This document shows, piece by piece, positions 41,255 through 51,388 of a stretch of 64,000 nt of DNA; within the stretch, counting starts at the first letter, position 1, and every line of letters begins with the position of its first letter. The notes below the pieces were generated by a model. It saw only the letters and a program-made list of their open reading frames with translations. It ran no database searches and was not told where the DNA came from. A program made the translations under genes and the position numbers. Origin of the DNA: Scybalousia_A sp045221575 (GTDB lineage Bacteria > Bacteroidota > Bacteroidia > Bacteroidales > P3). The stretch is taken from positions 1 to 64,000 of the forward strand of contig JBGUWU010000025.1 of NCBI GenBank assembly GCA_045221575.1, in the 5' to 3' direction.

Positions 41255-43039
41255 TTAGAAAGAAAGTATATAATCCATTCGTTTTTGGACTCCTTGCATA
41301 TTAGAAATATCTCTTAGTTGTAAGAAGAACGAGTATGGTTTGCCAAGTTCTTTAGTAAAGGCTTTCAAACTAAGTTCTTTGGACTCAGTGTCCATTATTT
41401 GTTCCAATAATCCTTTAGTTTTTGGATAGGAAATAATACCGTAGTTCTTTAAGCCTGCCTTCTTAGCTGCAATTTGTATGGCTTTAGTTAATCCTCCGAA
41501 CTCATCAACTAAACCTAATTCCTTTGCGTCTGCTCCTGTCCAAACTCTTCCCTTAGCAATAGAAGCTATGTATTCAGGACTGCGGTTTCTTCCCGTTGCA
41601 ACTCTATTTATGAAATTAATATAGAACTGTTCTACACTTCTTTGCATTAAATCCTTAGCAGCAGGAGTCATTGGCGTTGTAACACTCAAAGGATTTGAGT
41701 TTTGATGTGTCTTTACTGTATCAAAAGAGATACCAAGATGAGTCTTTAAAGCACGAGAGAAATTAGGCATTACACCAAATACTCCAATAGAACCTGTAAT
41801 TGTTGTTGGATTAGCAACAATATATGTAGCATTAGATGACATCTCGTAACCTGCAGAAGCAGCGTAGTCTCCCATAGAAATAATTACGGGTTTCTTTTTC
41901 TTTGCTTTTATCACCTCATTAGTTATACTCTCTGAAGCGATAGCATTACCTCCCGGAGAATTAACTCTTAATACAATGGCTTTCACTCTTTTGTCATTAG
42001 CTGCTTTTTCTATTGCCTTACAAGTTGTTTCGCTACCAATAGAAAGGTCAGAACCTTTACCTTGATCAACTGTTCCATAAGCATAGACAATAGCTATGTT
42101 TTCTTTTTCTACTTTCTGTAAAGAAGCAAAAGACTTTCTGTATTTAGAATAGGAGATATAATTTACCTTACTTTTCTTTGAAAGAGAGTTTTCTTTGATA
42201 ACGTTGTTGGTTATCATTTCTTTGAAGTCTGACTTGAAGCCTATGTAATCCACGATATGGTTTTGTAAAGCATCTTTAGGCATAAATCCCTGCAAAGAGG
42301 AAACAATATTGTTGAAAGTGTTTATGTTGATGTTTCTACTCTCAGCCATCTGCAAAGAAATGACGTTCCAAATAGATGAAAGGTACTGACGTGTTTGCAC
42401 ACGGTTTGAATCAGACATCTTGTTGTTTATATACATTTCTCCAGCACTTTTAAATGCGTTGCTTTTAGGACGAACTAAATCTACATCAATATCAAATTTG
42501 TTTATCAAGTCTTTAATATACATCACTTCTGCTCCCATTCCTGCAAGCAAGACTTCTCCTGCAGGATTTATCATAATCTTATCTGTTACAGATGCAATAT
42601 AATAAGACTTTTGATCCATTAAATCACCATAAGAATATATCTTCTTACCAGATTTTTGGAAGTCCTGCAACACTTCTCTTATCTCTTGTGCTGTTGCCAT
42701 TCCGTTGGCTTGCAAAAGAGAGAAGTCAAGCATTATCGCCTTTATCTTTTTATCTGTCTTGGCTTTGTTTATAACACTAATAAACTCTGTTAAGCCAATA
42801 TTTGACTCCATGCTAAATCCATCTATTGAGAATAATTCCTTAACACTCTCTACTTCTCTGTCATAGATAGGTCTGCTCATATTTATAACCAAAACAGAAT
42901 TGTCTTTAACCTCAACTTCAGGCTGAGAAACAGAAGAAATCAAGCCTCCAATGATTAAAAAGATAACAAAAACTATTGCCATCAAAGCCAAAAAACTTCC
43001 TAAACAAGAAGCGAATGTAAATTTGAAAAACTGTTTCAT
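41255..43039 (-). CDS. sppA: Signal peptide peptidase SppA, 67K type
   Basis: It is a membrane serine peptidase that degrades cleaved signal peptides. The 594 residues comprise one N-terminal membrane segment (about 10-35) and two tandem S49 domains. The catalytic lysine is expected in NAFKSAGEMYIN in the first half. The serine is in MGDYAASAGYEMSS in the second half, preceded by VNSPGGNAIASE. It lies 69 bases downstream of gmd on the same strand. Confidence 0.94.
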   Translation of the reverse strand: MKQFFKFTFASCLGSFLALMAIVFVIFLIIGGLISSVSQPEVEVKDNSVLVINMSRPIYDREVESVKELFSIDGFSMESNIGLTEFISVINKAKTDKKIKAIMLDFSLLQANGMATAQEIREVLQDFQKSGKKIYSYGDLMDQKSYYIASVTDKIMINPAGEVLLAGMGAEVMYIKDLINKFDIDVDLVRPKSNAFKSAGEMYINNKMSDSNRVQTRQYLSSIWNVISLQMAESRNININTFNNIVSSLQGFMPKDALQNHIVDYIGFKSDFKEMITNNVIKENSLSKKSKVNYISYSKYRKSFASLQKVEKENIAIVYAYGTVDQGKGSDLSIGSETTCKAIEKAANDKRVKAIVLRVNSPGGNAIASESITNEVIKAKKKKPVIISMGDYAASAGYEMSSNATYIVANPTTITGSIGVFGVMPNFSRALKTHLGISFDTVKTHQNSNPLSVTTPMTPAAKDLMQRSVEQFYINFINRVATGRNRSPEYIASIAKGRVWTGADAKELGLVDEFGGLTKAIQIAAKKAGLKNYGIISYPKTKGLLEQIMDTESKELSLKAFTKELGKPYSFFLQLRDISNMQGVQKRMDYILSF

Positions 43040-43108
43040 TGTATTTTTTTTATAAATGTTATAACTAAACTTAGTAAAAGAATGTCTTTGTTTTATGTTA
43101 TTATTTTA

Positions 43109-44176
43109 TTATAATTCGTTGTTTTTAACTTTGTTAAAATCACTTTGTACCATGATATGTACAAGTTCTTCAAAAGAAGTTTTTCTTGGATTCCAACCTA
43201 ATTCTGTTTTTGCTTTAGTAGGGTCGCCTAATAGTTGTTCAACCTCAGCAGGACGGAAGAATTTAGCATCTACTTCTATTAAAACTTTACCTGTTTTTTT
43301 GTCAATACCTTTTTCTTCTATTCCCTCTCCTTGCCATTCTATTTCAATTCCTACTTCCTTGAATGACAAAGTACAAAATTCTCTTACAGAATGGCTTTCT
43401 CCTGTTGCAATAACATAATCTTGAGGTTTATCTTGTTGAAGCATAAGCCACATACATTCAACATAATCCTTAGCATATCCCCAATCTCTTAAAGCATTAA
43501 GGTTCCCTAAATAGAGTTTGTCTTGTTTGCCCAATGCAATACGAGATGCTGCAATAGTTATCTTACGTGTTACAAAGGTTTCTCCTCTTCTCTCACTCTC
43601 ATGGTTGAAAAGTATTCCATTAGCAGCATACATTCCATAACTTTCTCTGTAATTCTTTGCTATCCAAAAGCCATATAGTTTAGCAACTCCGTATGGAGAA
43701 CGAGGATAAAAAGGCGTTGTTTCTTTTTGTGGTACTTCTTGCACTAAACCATAAAGTTCAGAAGTAGAAGCTTGATATATTCTGCATGACTTATCTAATC
43801 CACATATTCTAACAGCTTCTAATAATCTAAGGACTCCTGTTGCATCTGCTTCTGCCGTATATTCAGGCACATCAAAAGAAACTTTAACATGACTCTGTGC
43901 TGCAAGGTTGTATATTTCTGTTGGTTTTATAGTGGAAATGATACGAATCAAAGAAGAAGAGTCTGTCATATCTCCCCAATGAAGATTAACTAAACGTTTT
44001 TGCTTCATATCTCTTATCCATTCTTCTAAATAAAGATGCTCTATCCTTTCTGTGTTAAAAGAAGAAGAACGTCTTAGAATACCATGAACTTCATATCCTT
44101 TTTCTAAAAGAAACTCTGCAAGAAAAGAACCATCTTGCCCTGTGATACCTGTTATTAATACAACCTTGTTTGCCAT
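43109..44176 (-). CDS. gmd: GDP-mannose 4,6-dehydratase
   Basis: It converts GDP-mannose to GDP-4-keto-6-deoxymannose, the first step to GDP-L-fucose and related sugars. The product has 355 residues, a short-chain dehydrogenase of the extended type. The NADP loop is TGITGQDGSFLAEFLL, with RRSSSFNTERIEHLY, the catalytic SELYG and YGVAK, and NHESERRGETFVTRKI. The usual next gene, GDP-fucose synthase, is not in the window. It follows the 997-residue T9SS cargo by 15 bases. Fucose-like sugars could be used for O-glycosylation of secreted proteins, which is an inference. Confidence 0.95.
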   Translation of the reverse strand: MANKVVLITGITGQDGSFLAEFLLEKGYEVHGILRRSSSFNTERIEHLYLEEWIRDMKQKRLVNLHWGDMTDSSSLIRIISTIKPTEIYNLAAQSHVKVSFDVPEYTAEADATGVLRLLEAVRICGLDKSCRIYQASTSELYGLVQEVPQKETTPFYPRSPYGVAKLYGFWIAKNYRESYGMYAANGILFNHESERRGETFVTRKITIAASRIALGKQDKLYLGNLNALRDWGYAKDYVECMWLMLQQDKPQDYVIATGESHSVREFCTLSFKEVGIEIEWQGEGIEEKGIDKKTGKVLIEVDAKFFRPAEVEQLLGDPTKAKTELGWNPRKTSFEELVHIMVQSDFNKVKNNEL

Positions 44177-44191
44177 GGTTTTTATGTCTTT

Positions 44192-47185
44192 TTAAATTAT
44201 TATCACTTTAAATACTTTTTCATTAGTTAGAGTTTTTACTCTTAATAAGAAAAGTCCTTTTTTATTTATTGTTATTTCTTTGTCTTTTGTTATAAATATC
44301 TCCTTCCCATCTAAAGAATAAAGAGTTATATGGTTTATTTCTTCATCGCTATAAACCTTAATAATATTGTTGTTTTGAGAAAGATTGATAAAATGAGAAG
44401 AAACTAAATATGCCCCCCCCAGATAGTTACGGATAAACTTTAACAAGAACTTATCTTCATTCATTGTTTCGTCTGCGGAAAAGACATACACACTGTCCAA
44501 AGAAAAATCTTTAAGCATCTCTCCACTTTGTCTGTCATATAGTTCTGCTTTGTTGTAAGGTATAGGTATTTCTCCGTTGTATTTAATAGAATATTCTCCT
44601 TCTTGTTTTATAATACAACGCAAATCAACATTTAAAGTATCTTCCATTGAAGGAGGAACAACATTAACTGAAAAATCTTCATCATTAAACGTTGTATAAA
44701 TCTCTGGTGCAGCACCATAACCTAAAAGTTTATGATTATCTGTTTGCCATTCTAAAGCATTAGTGAAGTTTGTATCAAATGCCAAGTAGGTTTTATCTTC
44801 TCCGTCAATGCTATTTATAGAGAAAGAGATGAAGTTAATGTTTTCTAAACTTGACTTAGCTATAGGTTCATTTTTATTTACCACAAGAGAATTTGTTAAA
44901 TTATTCACTTGAACAAAGAATCCTTCAAAGGGTTGCAAGGTATTTTCTCCCGTAAGCACCTCATAGTTTCCTGAAGAGTTTAAGAAAGAAGGTGCAGTGC
45001 TGTTTGTTCTTTCTAATTGTGAAAGAGAGATAGGGAAAGAATAAGGATTTGCAACTAAATGCCAACCATAATAAGCACCAACTCCACTCAAGCTTGCATT
45101 GTCTAAAAGAGTATAAGATGAATTATCGTTAATCCTTCCTAAGAAGTTATTTGTTGTGTTGTTAGCATAAGAAATAAGGTATCCCCTTCCCTCTTTAAAG
45201 AATGGCTCTGCAAAATCGTAAGCCTTGTAGTTTGCCCACATACCTTGCGATTCATTATCTGTATAATTTTCTTCCCAAAAATAAAGGTCAATATCGTCAT
45301 TATCTTCTCTTGCATCTAAGACTTCTGCAATATATGTTTGATTCTCTGAACTAATCTCTATAGGAATACCCCAAAGATACCAACCTGTAGAAGAGACTGT
45401 TTTAGAATTATAACCAGAAAAAGATTTTTCTATTTTGTAAGTGTTTATATCTGCTACTCCGTTGTTTTTAAAAGAAGCACCATTTTTAAGGATTAGAGTA
45501 TTACATTTGGCTGTATTATCTTCTGAAACGGTTACTTGAACACCGCTGTCTATTTGCACAATATCATTAAATGTTGGCTCTCCTGCAGTCCAATTATCAT
45601 CAGTCCATTCTCCTGAATTAGTGCGTGCAGTTGTGCCTTTGGTAATAAAACCTTGGTATCCATAAACTATTGATTCGTCTTCTGAAACAAGATAAGCGAC
45701 ATAGTAAGTTTTTTCTTCTAAGTTATTTATCTGATAATAGCCATCTTGCAAAGTTATATTGCTTTCACTTATCGGCGTTCCAAGACTTATATTTGCTATA
45801 TCTTCTTCTGAAATAGTTCCTGTTAAAGTATGTAATCCAAAGTTTCTAAAATTGCTTTCATCTGTTGAGTTACTACCTGTCCATTCTGTACAAAGAGTAG
45901 GAAAACCACTACTTGGATTATGCTTTACTCCATAATTAATATCTGAATTACGCTTTAAAACATAATACCTTGAACTAAAATCTTCACATATCCAACCAGA
46001 AGGTGTAGCAGGCGTTGTATTCCCAAAAATATCTATTGTATCTGTATTATGTAAAAGAACTACGGGTTTATATGCAACAATATTATTTATGTAATAATAT
46101 TTTCCTACATCTCCTATAATTGTGTCAAATTTATTAAAACTATTATACAATACTATAGCTGTATTGTGTTTTAATGTATCTCTTGGCATAAAGGAATATT
46201 CACCATAGACACCATAATTATAATAAGATAATCTATAATCTTTTAAACAAATATCTTTCCCTGTGCCATTATACAACTCTATAGCATTTTGAGAGTCTAA
46301 ATATTCAACTATTTCTGAAATAATTAAATCATCTGAAAAAGTATAAGTATTACCTTTTTTTACAACTTTAAGTTTTTTTGCTTGTGATGTGTTATTTGTT
46401 AGATAAGCTTTTGCTGAGTTATTAGTAATAGTAGTTATACTATCTAAAGTCTTTTCTTTTAAAGTTGTAAAGGAAAGAGTATCTTCTCCAAGAGCAAGTA
46501 CATAATTTGTATTGGAAGAAAGACCATCAATTGTATAAGAAATATTTTCCGCAGAAAGATTTTTCGGCTGTTTATTACAATATTCTTGAGGAATAGTAAC
46601 TACTATTTCTTTTAATGTATATTCTCTATTAGATGTAGAAAATTTTAGCCAGAATGTCGAAGTATTTGAAACATAATTTTCTTCTTCCGTCCCACCTGCA
46701 CCATTAATTGTTATTATAGAATTCTCTATATTATCTTTTATACTCAAAGAACCCCCTTTACCAGATACTTTTGTTGCATTAACTTTTATTGTGCAAATAT
46801 ACTTACCATAATTAATACCTTCTTCTTCACAAAAAGCTTTTGAAATATCAATATTCCCTGTAACAAAACTAGTAAGATTTTTTGCTAACATTAAACTATC
46901 TTCTCCCTTTCTTATCTGTTGTGCTTTTGCTCCTTTTGTTTTTAAGTAAGAATCAGGTAATGACCAAAGAAAATTTTTATATACTTCTGAGCCTCCTGTA
47001 TTTGGGAATAAAGAAAAATCTTCATAATAGACTGTATCGTTTTCATAGATATAAAGTGTAGCATCTTCTATTATAGAATAGTTTATTGTTACGCTATTAG
47101 CTCCAACAGATTGAATATTAAAAGAACTTTGTGCTGAAGTATATAAGCACATTATCAATGCAATAATAAAAACTATTCTTTTCAT
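44192..47185 (-). CDS. Large T9SS-secreted protein with lamin-tail-like domain
   Basis: The product has 997 residues with a signal peptide ending TSAQS (about 20). The beta-rich passenger includes a region at about 285-430 that looks like a lamin-tail domain (EIVEYLDSQNAIELYNGTG, followed by ICLKDYRLSYY). A T9SS domain sits at the end (ITLYSLDGKEIFIT to EKVFKVIII). No enzymatic motif was recognised; adhesion or a surface structure is a guess. An eight-G run lies at 44413-44420, codon about 922, just before the sorting domain. Loss of one G would give a stop four codons later, and gain of one G a stop within about 20 codons. Confidence 0.8.
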   Translation of the reverse strand: MKRIVFIIALIMCLYTSAQSSFNIQSVGANSVTINYSIIEDATLYIYENDTVYYEDFSLFPNTGGSEVYKNFLWSLPDSYLKTKGAKAQQIRKGEDSLMLAKNLTSFVTGNIDISKAFCEEEGINYGKYICTIKVNATKVSGKGGSLSIKDNIENSIITINGAGGTEEENYVSNTSTFWLKFSTSNREYTLKEIVVTIPQEYCNKQPKNLSAENISYTIDGLSSNTNYVLALGEDTLSFTTLKEKTLDSITTITNNSAKAYLTNNTSQAKKLKVVKKGNTYTFSDDLIISEIVEYLDSQNAIELYNGTGKDICLKDYRLSYYNYGVYGEYSFMPRDTLKHNTAIVLYNSFNKFDTIIGDVGKYYYINNIVAYKPVVLLHNTDTIDIFGNTTPATPSGWICEDFSSRYYVLKRNSDINYGVKHNPSSGFPTLCTEWTGSNSTDESNFRNFGLHTLTGTISEEDIANISLGTPISESNITLQDGYYQINNLEEKTYYVAYLVSEDESIVYGYQGFITKGTTARTNSGEWTDDNWTAGEPTFNDIVQIDSGVQVTVSEDNTAKCNTLILKNGASFKNNGVADINTYKIEKSFSGYNSKTVSSTGWYLWGIPIEISSENQTYIAEVLDAREDNDDIDLYFWEENYTDNESQGMWANYKAYDFAEPFFKEGRGYLISYANNTTNNFLGRINDNSSYTLLDNASLSGVGAYYGWHLVANPYSFPISLSQLERTNSTAPSFLNSSGNYEVLTGENTLQPFEGFFVQVNNLTNSLVVNKNEPIAKSSLENINFISFSINSIDGEDKTYLAFDTNFTNALEWQTDNHKLLGYGAAPEIYTTFNDEDFSVNVVPPSMEDTLNVDLRCIIKQEGEYSIKYNGEIPIPYNKAELYDRQSGEMLKDFSLDSVYVFSADETMNEDKFLLKFIRNYLGGAYLVSSHFINLSQNNNIIKVYSDEEINHITLYSLDGKEIFITKDKEITINKKGLFLLRVKTLTNEKVFKVIII
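44413..44420 (-). repeat. Homopolymer of eight G (coding strand) in the T9SS cargo gene
   Basis: It is the longest G/C run noticed in this AT-rich window. It encodes the end of Leu, Gly-Gly and the start of Ala in NYLGGAYLV. Slippage would separate the passenger from its C-terminal sorting domain. Confidence 0.8.
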
Positions 47186-47239
47186 ATCTTTATTTTTATT
47201 TATCCCTAACCATATAACAAGTAAAAAAGTAGAGATATT

Positions 47240-48997
47240 TTACTTCTCTACTTTATTAAGTGAAATATATAATTCGTCAAGTTGTTGTTGAGAGATAACA
47301 TTTGGAGAATCACTCATCAAATCTCTACCTGAATTATTCTTTGGAAAAGCAATGAAATCTCTTATTGAGTCTGCTCCTGCAAAGATTGAACAAAGCCTAT
47401 CAAATCCAAAGGCTATTCCTCCGTGAGGTGGAGCACCATATTCAAAAGCTTGCATCAAGAATCCAAATTGTTGTTTTGCACTTTCTTCGGTAAAGCCTAA
47501 TGCTTCAAACATATCTAACTGCATCTTCCTATCATGTATTCTTATTGAACCACCTCCTACTTCTGTTCCGTTGATTACAAGGTCGTAAGCACTTGCCCTT
47601 ACTTCACCAGGAGCCTCTTTAAGTTTCTGAGGATAATCTTCTGGGTTAGGAGCTGTAAATGGATGATGCATAGCATAGAATCTTTGGTCTTCTTCGCTCC
47701 ATTCTAAAAGAGGAAAGTCTGTTATCCAAAGCACAGCATAGTTAAATGGGTCTCTTAAACCAAGTCTTTGTCCCATTTCTAAACGAAGTGAGCAAAGTTG
47801 AACACGTGTCTTCATCTTCTCTCCTGCCATTATAAGCATAAGGTCACCTTTTTTAGCAGAGAATTTTTGTGCTATAGCTTGCAAGTCTTCTTGTGTAAAG
47901 AACTTATCAACAGAAGATTTAAATGTTCCATCATTATTATATTTGATATAAACTAATCCATTAGCACCTACTTGAGGACGTTTAACAAATTCAGTTAATC
48001 CATCAAGTTGTTTTCGAGTATATTCTGCACAACCTTCAGCACATATTCCTACGATAAGTTCTGCATCATCAAAAACTTTGAAATCTTTGCCTTTTGCTAC
48101 ATCATTCAACTCTACAAACTGCATTCCAAAACGTAAATCTGGCTTATCACTACCATAATATTTCATAGCATCTTGCCAAGTCATACGTTGGAAAGTAGGT
48201 AAATCAATGTTTTTCTCTTCTTTGAAAAGATATTTTATCAAACCTTCAAATAACTGCAAAACATCTTCTTGCTCTACAAAAGACATTTCACAATCTATCT
48301 GTGTGAATTCTGGTTGACGGTCTGCTCTAAGGTCTTCGTCTCTAAAACATTTAACTATTTGAAAATATCTATCAAAACCAGAAACCATGAGCAACTGTTT
48401 AAATGTTTGAGGACTTTGAGGAAGAGCATAGAATTGATTAGGATTCATACGAGAAGGAACAACAAAATCTCTTGCTCCTTCTGGAGTAGAACGAATTAAA
48501 AATGGTGTTTCTATTTCAAGGAAATTGGCTTTACTAAGATAGTTTCTAACCATCATAGCCAAACGATGTCTTAGTTCAAGATTTTGTTTAACGCAATTTC
48601 TTCTAAGATCAAGGTAACGATATTTCATTCTTAGTTCATCGCCACCATCTGTGTTGTCTTCAATAGTAAAAGGAGGAGTTTTAGAAGGATTAAGTATTTC
48701 TATTTCTTTTACTTCTATTTCTATATCTCCTGTAGGTATCTTTGAGTTTTTACTACTTCTTTCTCTAACAACACCTTTTGCTTGAATAACATATTCTCTT
48801 GAAAGTGTTTTTGCAACATCTTTAATATTTTGAGCAGTTGAGTCATCTACAACTATTTGAGTTATTCCGTAACGGTCTCTAAGATCTATAAAAGACATGC
48901 TTCCTAAGTCTCTTGTCTTTTGTACCCAACCGCTTAAAACTACATTTTGTCCTATATTCTCTTTGCGAAGTTCTCCGCAGGTATGTGTTCTGTACAT
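47240..48997 (-). CDS. aspS: Aspartate-tRNA ligase
   Basis: It charges tRNA-Asp. The product has 585 residues of the bacterial type. An OB-fold anticodon domain (1-110, VLSGWVQKTRDLGSMSFIDLRDRYG) is followed by the class II core with motif 2 in FRDEDLRADRQPEFTQID, an inserted GAD domain in the middle, and motif 3 GIAFGFDRL near the end. It has its own promoter. The T9SS cargo gene starts 54 bases downstream, so some read-through to cargo, gmd and sppA is possible. Confidence 0.96.
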   Translation of the reverse strand: MYRTHTCGELRKENIGQNVVLSGWVQKTRDLGSMSFIDLRDRYGITQIVVDDSTAQNIKDVAKTLSREYVIQAKGVVRERSSKNSKIPTGDIEIEVKEIEILNPSKTPPFTIEDNTDGGDELRMKYRYLDLRRNCVKQNLELRHRLAMMVRNYLSKANFLEIETPFLIRSTPEGARDFVVPSRMNPNQFYALPQSPQTFKQLLMVSGFDRYFQIVKCFRDEDLRADRQPEFTQIDCEMSFVEQEDVLQLFEGLIKYLFKEEKNIDLPTFQRMTWQDAMKYYGSDKPDLRFGMQFVELNDVAKGKDFKVFDDAELIVGICAEGCAEYTRKQLDGLTEFVKRPQVGANGLVYIKYNNDGTFKSSVDKFFTQEDLQAIAQKFSAKKGDLMLIMAGEKMKTRVQLCSLRLEMGQRLGLRDPFNYAVLWITDFPLLEWSEEDQRFYAMHHPFTAPNPEDYPQKLKEAPGEVRASAYDLVINGTEVGGGSIRIHDRKMQLDMFEALGFTEESAKQQFGFLMQAFEYGAPPHGGIAFGFDRLCSIFAGADSIRDFIAFPKNNSGRDLMSDSPNVISQQQLDELYISLNKVEK

Positions 48998-49037
48998 AGT
49001 TTGTTTATTTTATAGGTATATTACTAATTTTAAGGTG

Positions 49038-49045
49038 CAAATTTA
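49038..49045 (-). promoter_or_regulatory. -7 box of aspS
   Basis: On the minus strand it reads TAAATTTG followed by CA, 40 bases upstream of the start codon. Confidence 0.6.
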
Positions 49046-49196
49046 CACAAAATTTTAGTACTTTCAAGCAAAATAAGGACAAATAAACACTTTACATCAA
49101 ACTAACTTGATATAAGTAATTAGAATATTTCTAATTGATTATATTTTTATTGCAGTTATATTATATAGTTTTTGATTATTGTAAACTTTGCTTTTT

Positions 49197-50690
49197 TTAC
49201 TCTTTAATCCTATATAAAATAGTATTACCATAGAGAGAAGAAAAAGAAATAGTAGAAGAGGAATCTATGGTAAATAATGATATATCTTTGTTTATAGAGG
49301 AGGATTTACTAAGGCTTGCACGGGAAATGGTAGAGCAAGAGAATATATCGGTATATATTATAGTGTCTTGTGAAAGAAGTTGTTTTATATTAATGATGTT
49401 TAAATTAGGAGAATAGTAGAGTTTTAGTTTTTCTTCGCCATAATAGTAGTGGTACATATTTTCTATTTTTGGTTTATCGGTGAGAATATATGTTTTGTCT
49501 TTATTGTTATGAATAAAAGATACAAGTTGTCTATCTGTTGAAAAACTCTTTTCATTCCATGGTAATAAGCAAAAATAAGTATTCCACAGCAAGAAAGAAA
49601 AGGCAAAATAAAAAATAAAACGTAGATGAGTAAAATAGTTTGCCAATAAAATAGTAAGAAGAAAAGGAACAATAAGCATAAACTCTGCATTGCCATTACT
49701 AATAAAAGCAAACAAAATATAAGCAAACAAAAGGCTGACAAGAAAAATGGAGAAAGGTTTTCTCGTAGGCATTGACTTAGAGATTTGTTTCGTTTTTTTG
49801 ATTTGAAAAATGCCTTTTATAAATAGGGCTATACATACGACTATTAAAGGAATAGATATAAATGGTTCCGACTTTATGATATTGAACATATATCCATGAA
49901 CTTGAATAAATGTTCTGACAAAACTTATAGGAGTAAGAACAAGCATAGTTTTTAGGTTAGGTGCTTGTGCAGTGCCGTTTAAGTAATCGTGGAGAACAAA
50001 AGCCATAAGTTCTTTAAAGTTTAGAGAAGAAGATACACTATAAAACACTATGCAATAGATGAAAGGAATAATAAAAGAAAGAATAAGGAAAAGCACAGTA
50101 TGTTTTTTATTCACGCTAAAAAATATTCCCAATAGACAACAGATCCAAAGGATAGCAGATAATTGATGAAACAGACAAGCTAAAGCACAAAGCAAAGCGA
50201 CATAGATGACATAATGTAGGTTTTTCTCAGAGAATATTTTGTGCATATAGTAGATAACAATCAAAGAAAGACATGTAGGTAAAATATATGCTTCATAGTC
50301 TATCGTAAAACGAATAAAAGAGAAGCAAGAGCCACAGAAAAGAAGGAGATAGCAAGAAGTTTTTTCATTAACATCATTTAAGAGGAGTATTTTTTTTAGA
50401 AAATATAAAGATAATAATCCCATAAAGATATTCAGACCTTGCAATATATACAGTGGTTCTAATGGAAGAAAACCAAGAAGGCGTAAAACAACAAAACCGA
50501 GAGCGGAATGAAAAAGATGATGAGGATAGAAAACATCTTCGCCACTTATTGCTGAATAAGCATAAGCGTATGCATCACCTGTAGGATTATTATTGGGCAG
50601 AAGAACAAAGAATATACCAAGAAGAACAAAAGGTAAATAAGCTCTATACTTCCTTTTAAGAAGAGAAAAAAGAAAAGAGAAATTATACAT
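49197..50690 (-). CDS. Polytopic membrane protein, GT-C-like
   Basis: The product has 497 residues with about ten hydrophobic segments. The early loop NNNPTGDAYAYAYSAISGEDVFYPHHLFHSALGF has an acidic residue after the first helix, and a histidine pair follows. This resembles GT-C glycosyltransferases that use lipid-linked sugars, but no definite family was recognised. A soluble C-terminal part (about 385-497) has short strands. It is the last gene of the eight-gene unit; its start overlaps the mtnN stop by eight bases, so the two are translationally coupled. A role in envelope glycan assembly is an inference from waaA and tamL upstream. Confidence 0.6.
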   Translation of the reverse strand: MYNFSFLFSLLKRKYRAYLPFVLLGIFFVLLPNNNPTGDAYAYAYSAISGEDVFYPHHLFHSALGFVVLRLLGFLPLEPLYILQGLNIFMGLLSLYFLKKILLLNDVNEKTSCYLLLFCGSCFSFIRFTIDYEAYILPTCLSLIVIYYMHKIFSEKNLHYVIYVALLCALACLFHQLSAILWICCLLGIFFSVNKKHTVLFLILSFIIPFIYCIVFYSVSSSLNFKELMAFVLHDYLNGTAQAPNLKTMLVLTPISFVRTFIQVHGYMFNIIKSEPFISIPLIVVCIALFIKGIFQIKKTKQISKSMPTRKPFSIFLVSLLFAYILFAFISNGNAEFMLIVPFLLTILLANYFTHLRFIFYFAFSFLLWNTYFCLLPWNEKSFSTDRQLVSFIHNNKDKTYILTDKPKIENMYHYYYGEEKLKLYYSPNLNIINIKQLLSQDTIIYTDIFSCSTISRASLSKSSSINKDISLFTIDSSSTISFSSLYGNTILYRIKE

Positions 50691-51372
50691 TATTAATTAA
50701 CTCTATAAATTGTTTTAAAACATCAAAAGAATGATTTGCCATCATTGTCCAAAAATCTTTGTATTGTTGAGAATGATTAGGCAGAAGAGGATTATCGCTT
50801 ATGATTCTAAAAGATAGAAAAGGTGTGTTTCTTAGATAGCATGTTTGAGCTATGGCACAAGTTTCCATATCTACTGCCTTAGGATTAGGAAATAAAGAAC
50901 GAATAGTTTGCATCTTTTCTTTTGTTGTCACAAACCAATCACCTGTAAGTATTTGTCCTATATGAATAGTTTGATCATAGTGAAGATTCTTAATGATAGA
51001 CAATATTGACTGAGAAGTATAGTATTTTGGAGGCATGCCTTGTATTTGTCCAAAAAGGTTATCCTCTCCGCAATAAACATCATGATAACATGTATTATCG
51101 CATACAATAATATCTAATGGCTTAACATCTTCGCTTGCTCCTCCAGCAACACCGGAAGAAATAACTAAATCTGGAGAAAAGGTGTTGATAAGATTTTCTG
51201 TTCCTACAGCAGCATTAACTTTCCCAACTCCACATTGTTGTAGAATAACTTCGTGCTTACCAATGTTCCCTATTGTATATTTATATGTGGATTCAAGCGT
51301 TTGTTCTCCTTGTAAAAGTTGCTTTAAAAGAGAGAACTCTTTTTCCATCGCTATCAATATTCCTATCTTCAT
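50683..51372 (-). CDS. mtnN: 5'-methylthioadenosine / S-adenosylhomocysteine nucleosidase
   Basis: It removes adenine from MTA and SAH, clearing by-products of S-adenosylmethionine use. The product has 229 residues of the phosphorylase/nucleosidase fold: IGILIAMEKEFSLL at the start, VISSGVAGGAS, KAVDMETCAIAQTC (substrate-binding Glu) and FRIISDNP with the catalytic Asp. It overlaps the next gene by eight bases. Its tie to QueA and other SAM users is metabolic, not positional. Confidence 0.92.
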   Translation of the reverse strand: MKIGILIAMEKEFSLLKQLLQGEQTLESTYKYTIGNIGKHEVILQQCGVGKVNAAVGTENLINTFSPDLVISSGVAGGASEDVKPLDIIVCDNTCYHDVYCGEDNLFGQIQGMPPKYYTSQSILSIIKNLHYDQTIHIGQILTGDWFVTTKEKMQTIRSLFPNPKAVDMETCAIAQTCYLRNTPFLSFRIISDNPLLPNHSQQYKDFWTMMANHSFDVLKQFIELINNV

Positions 51373-51388
51373 AAAATGATAATTAAAA

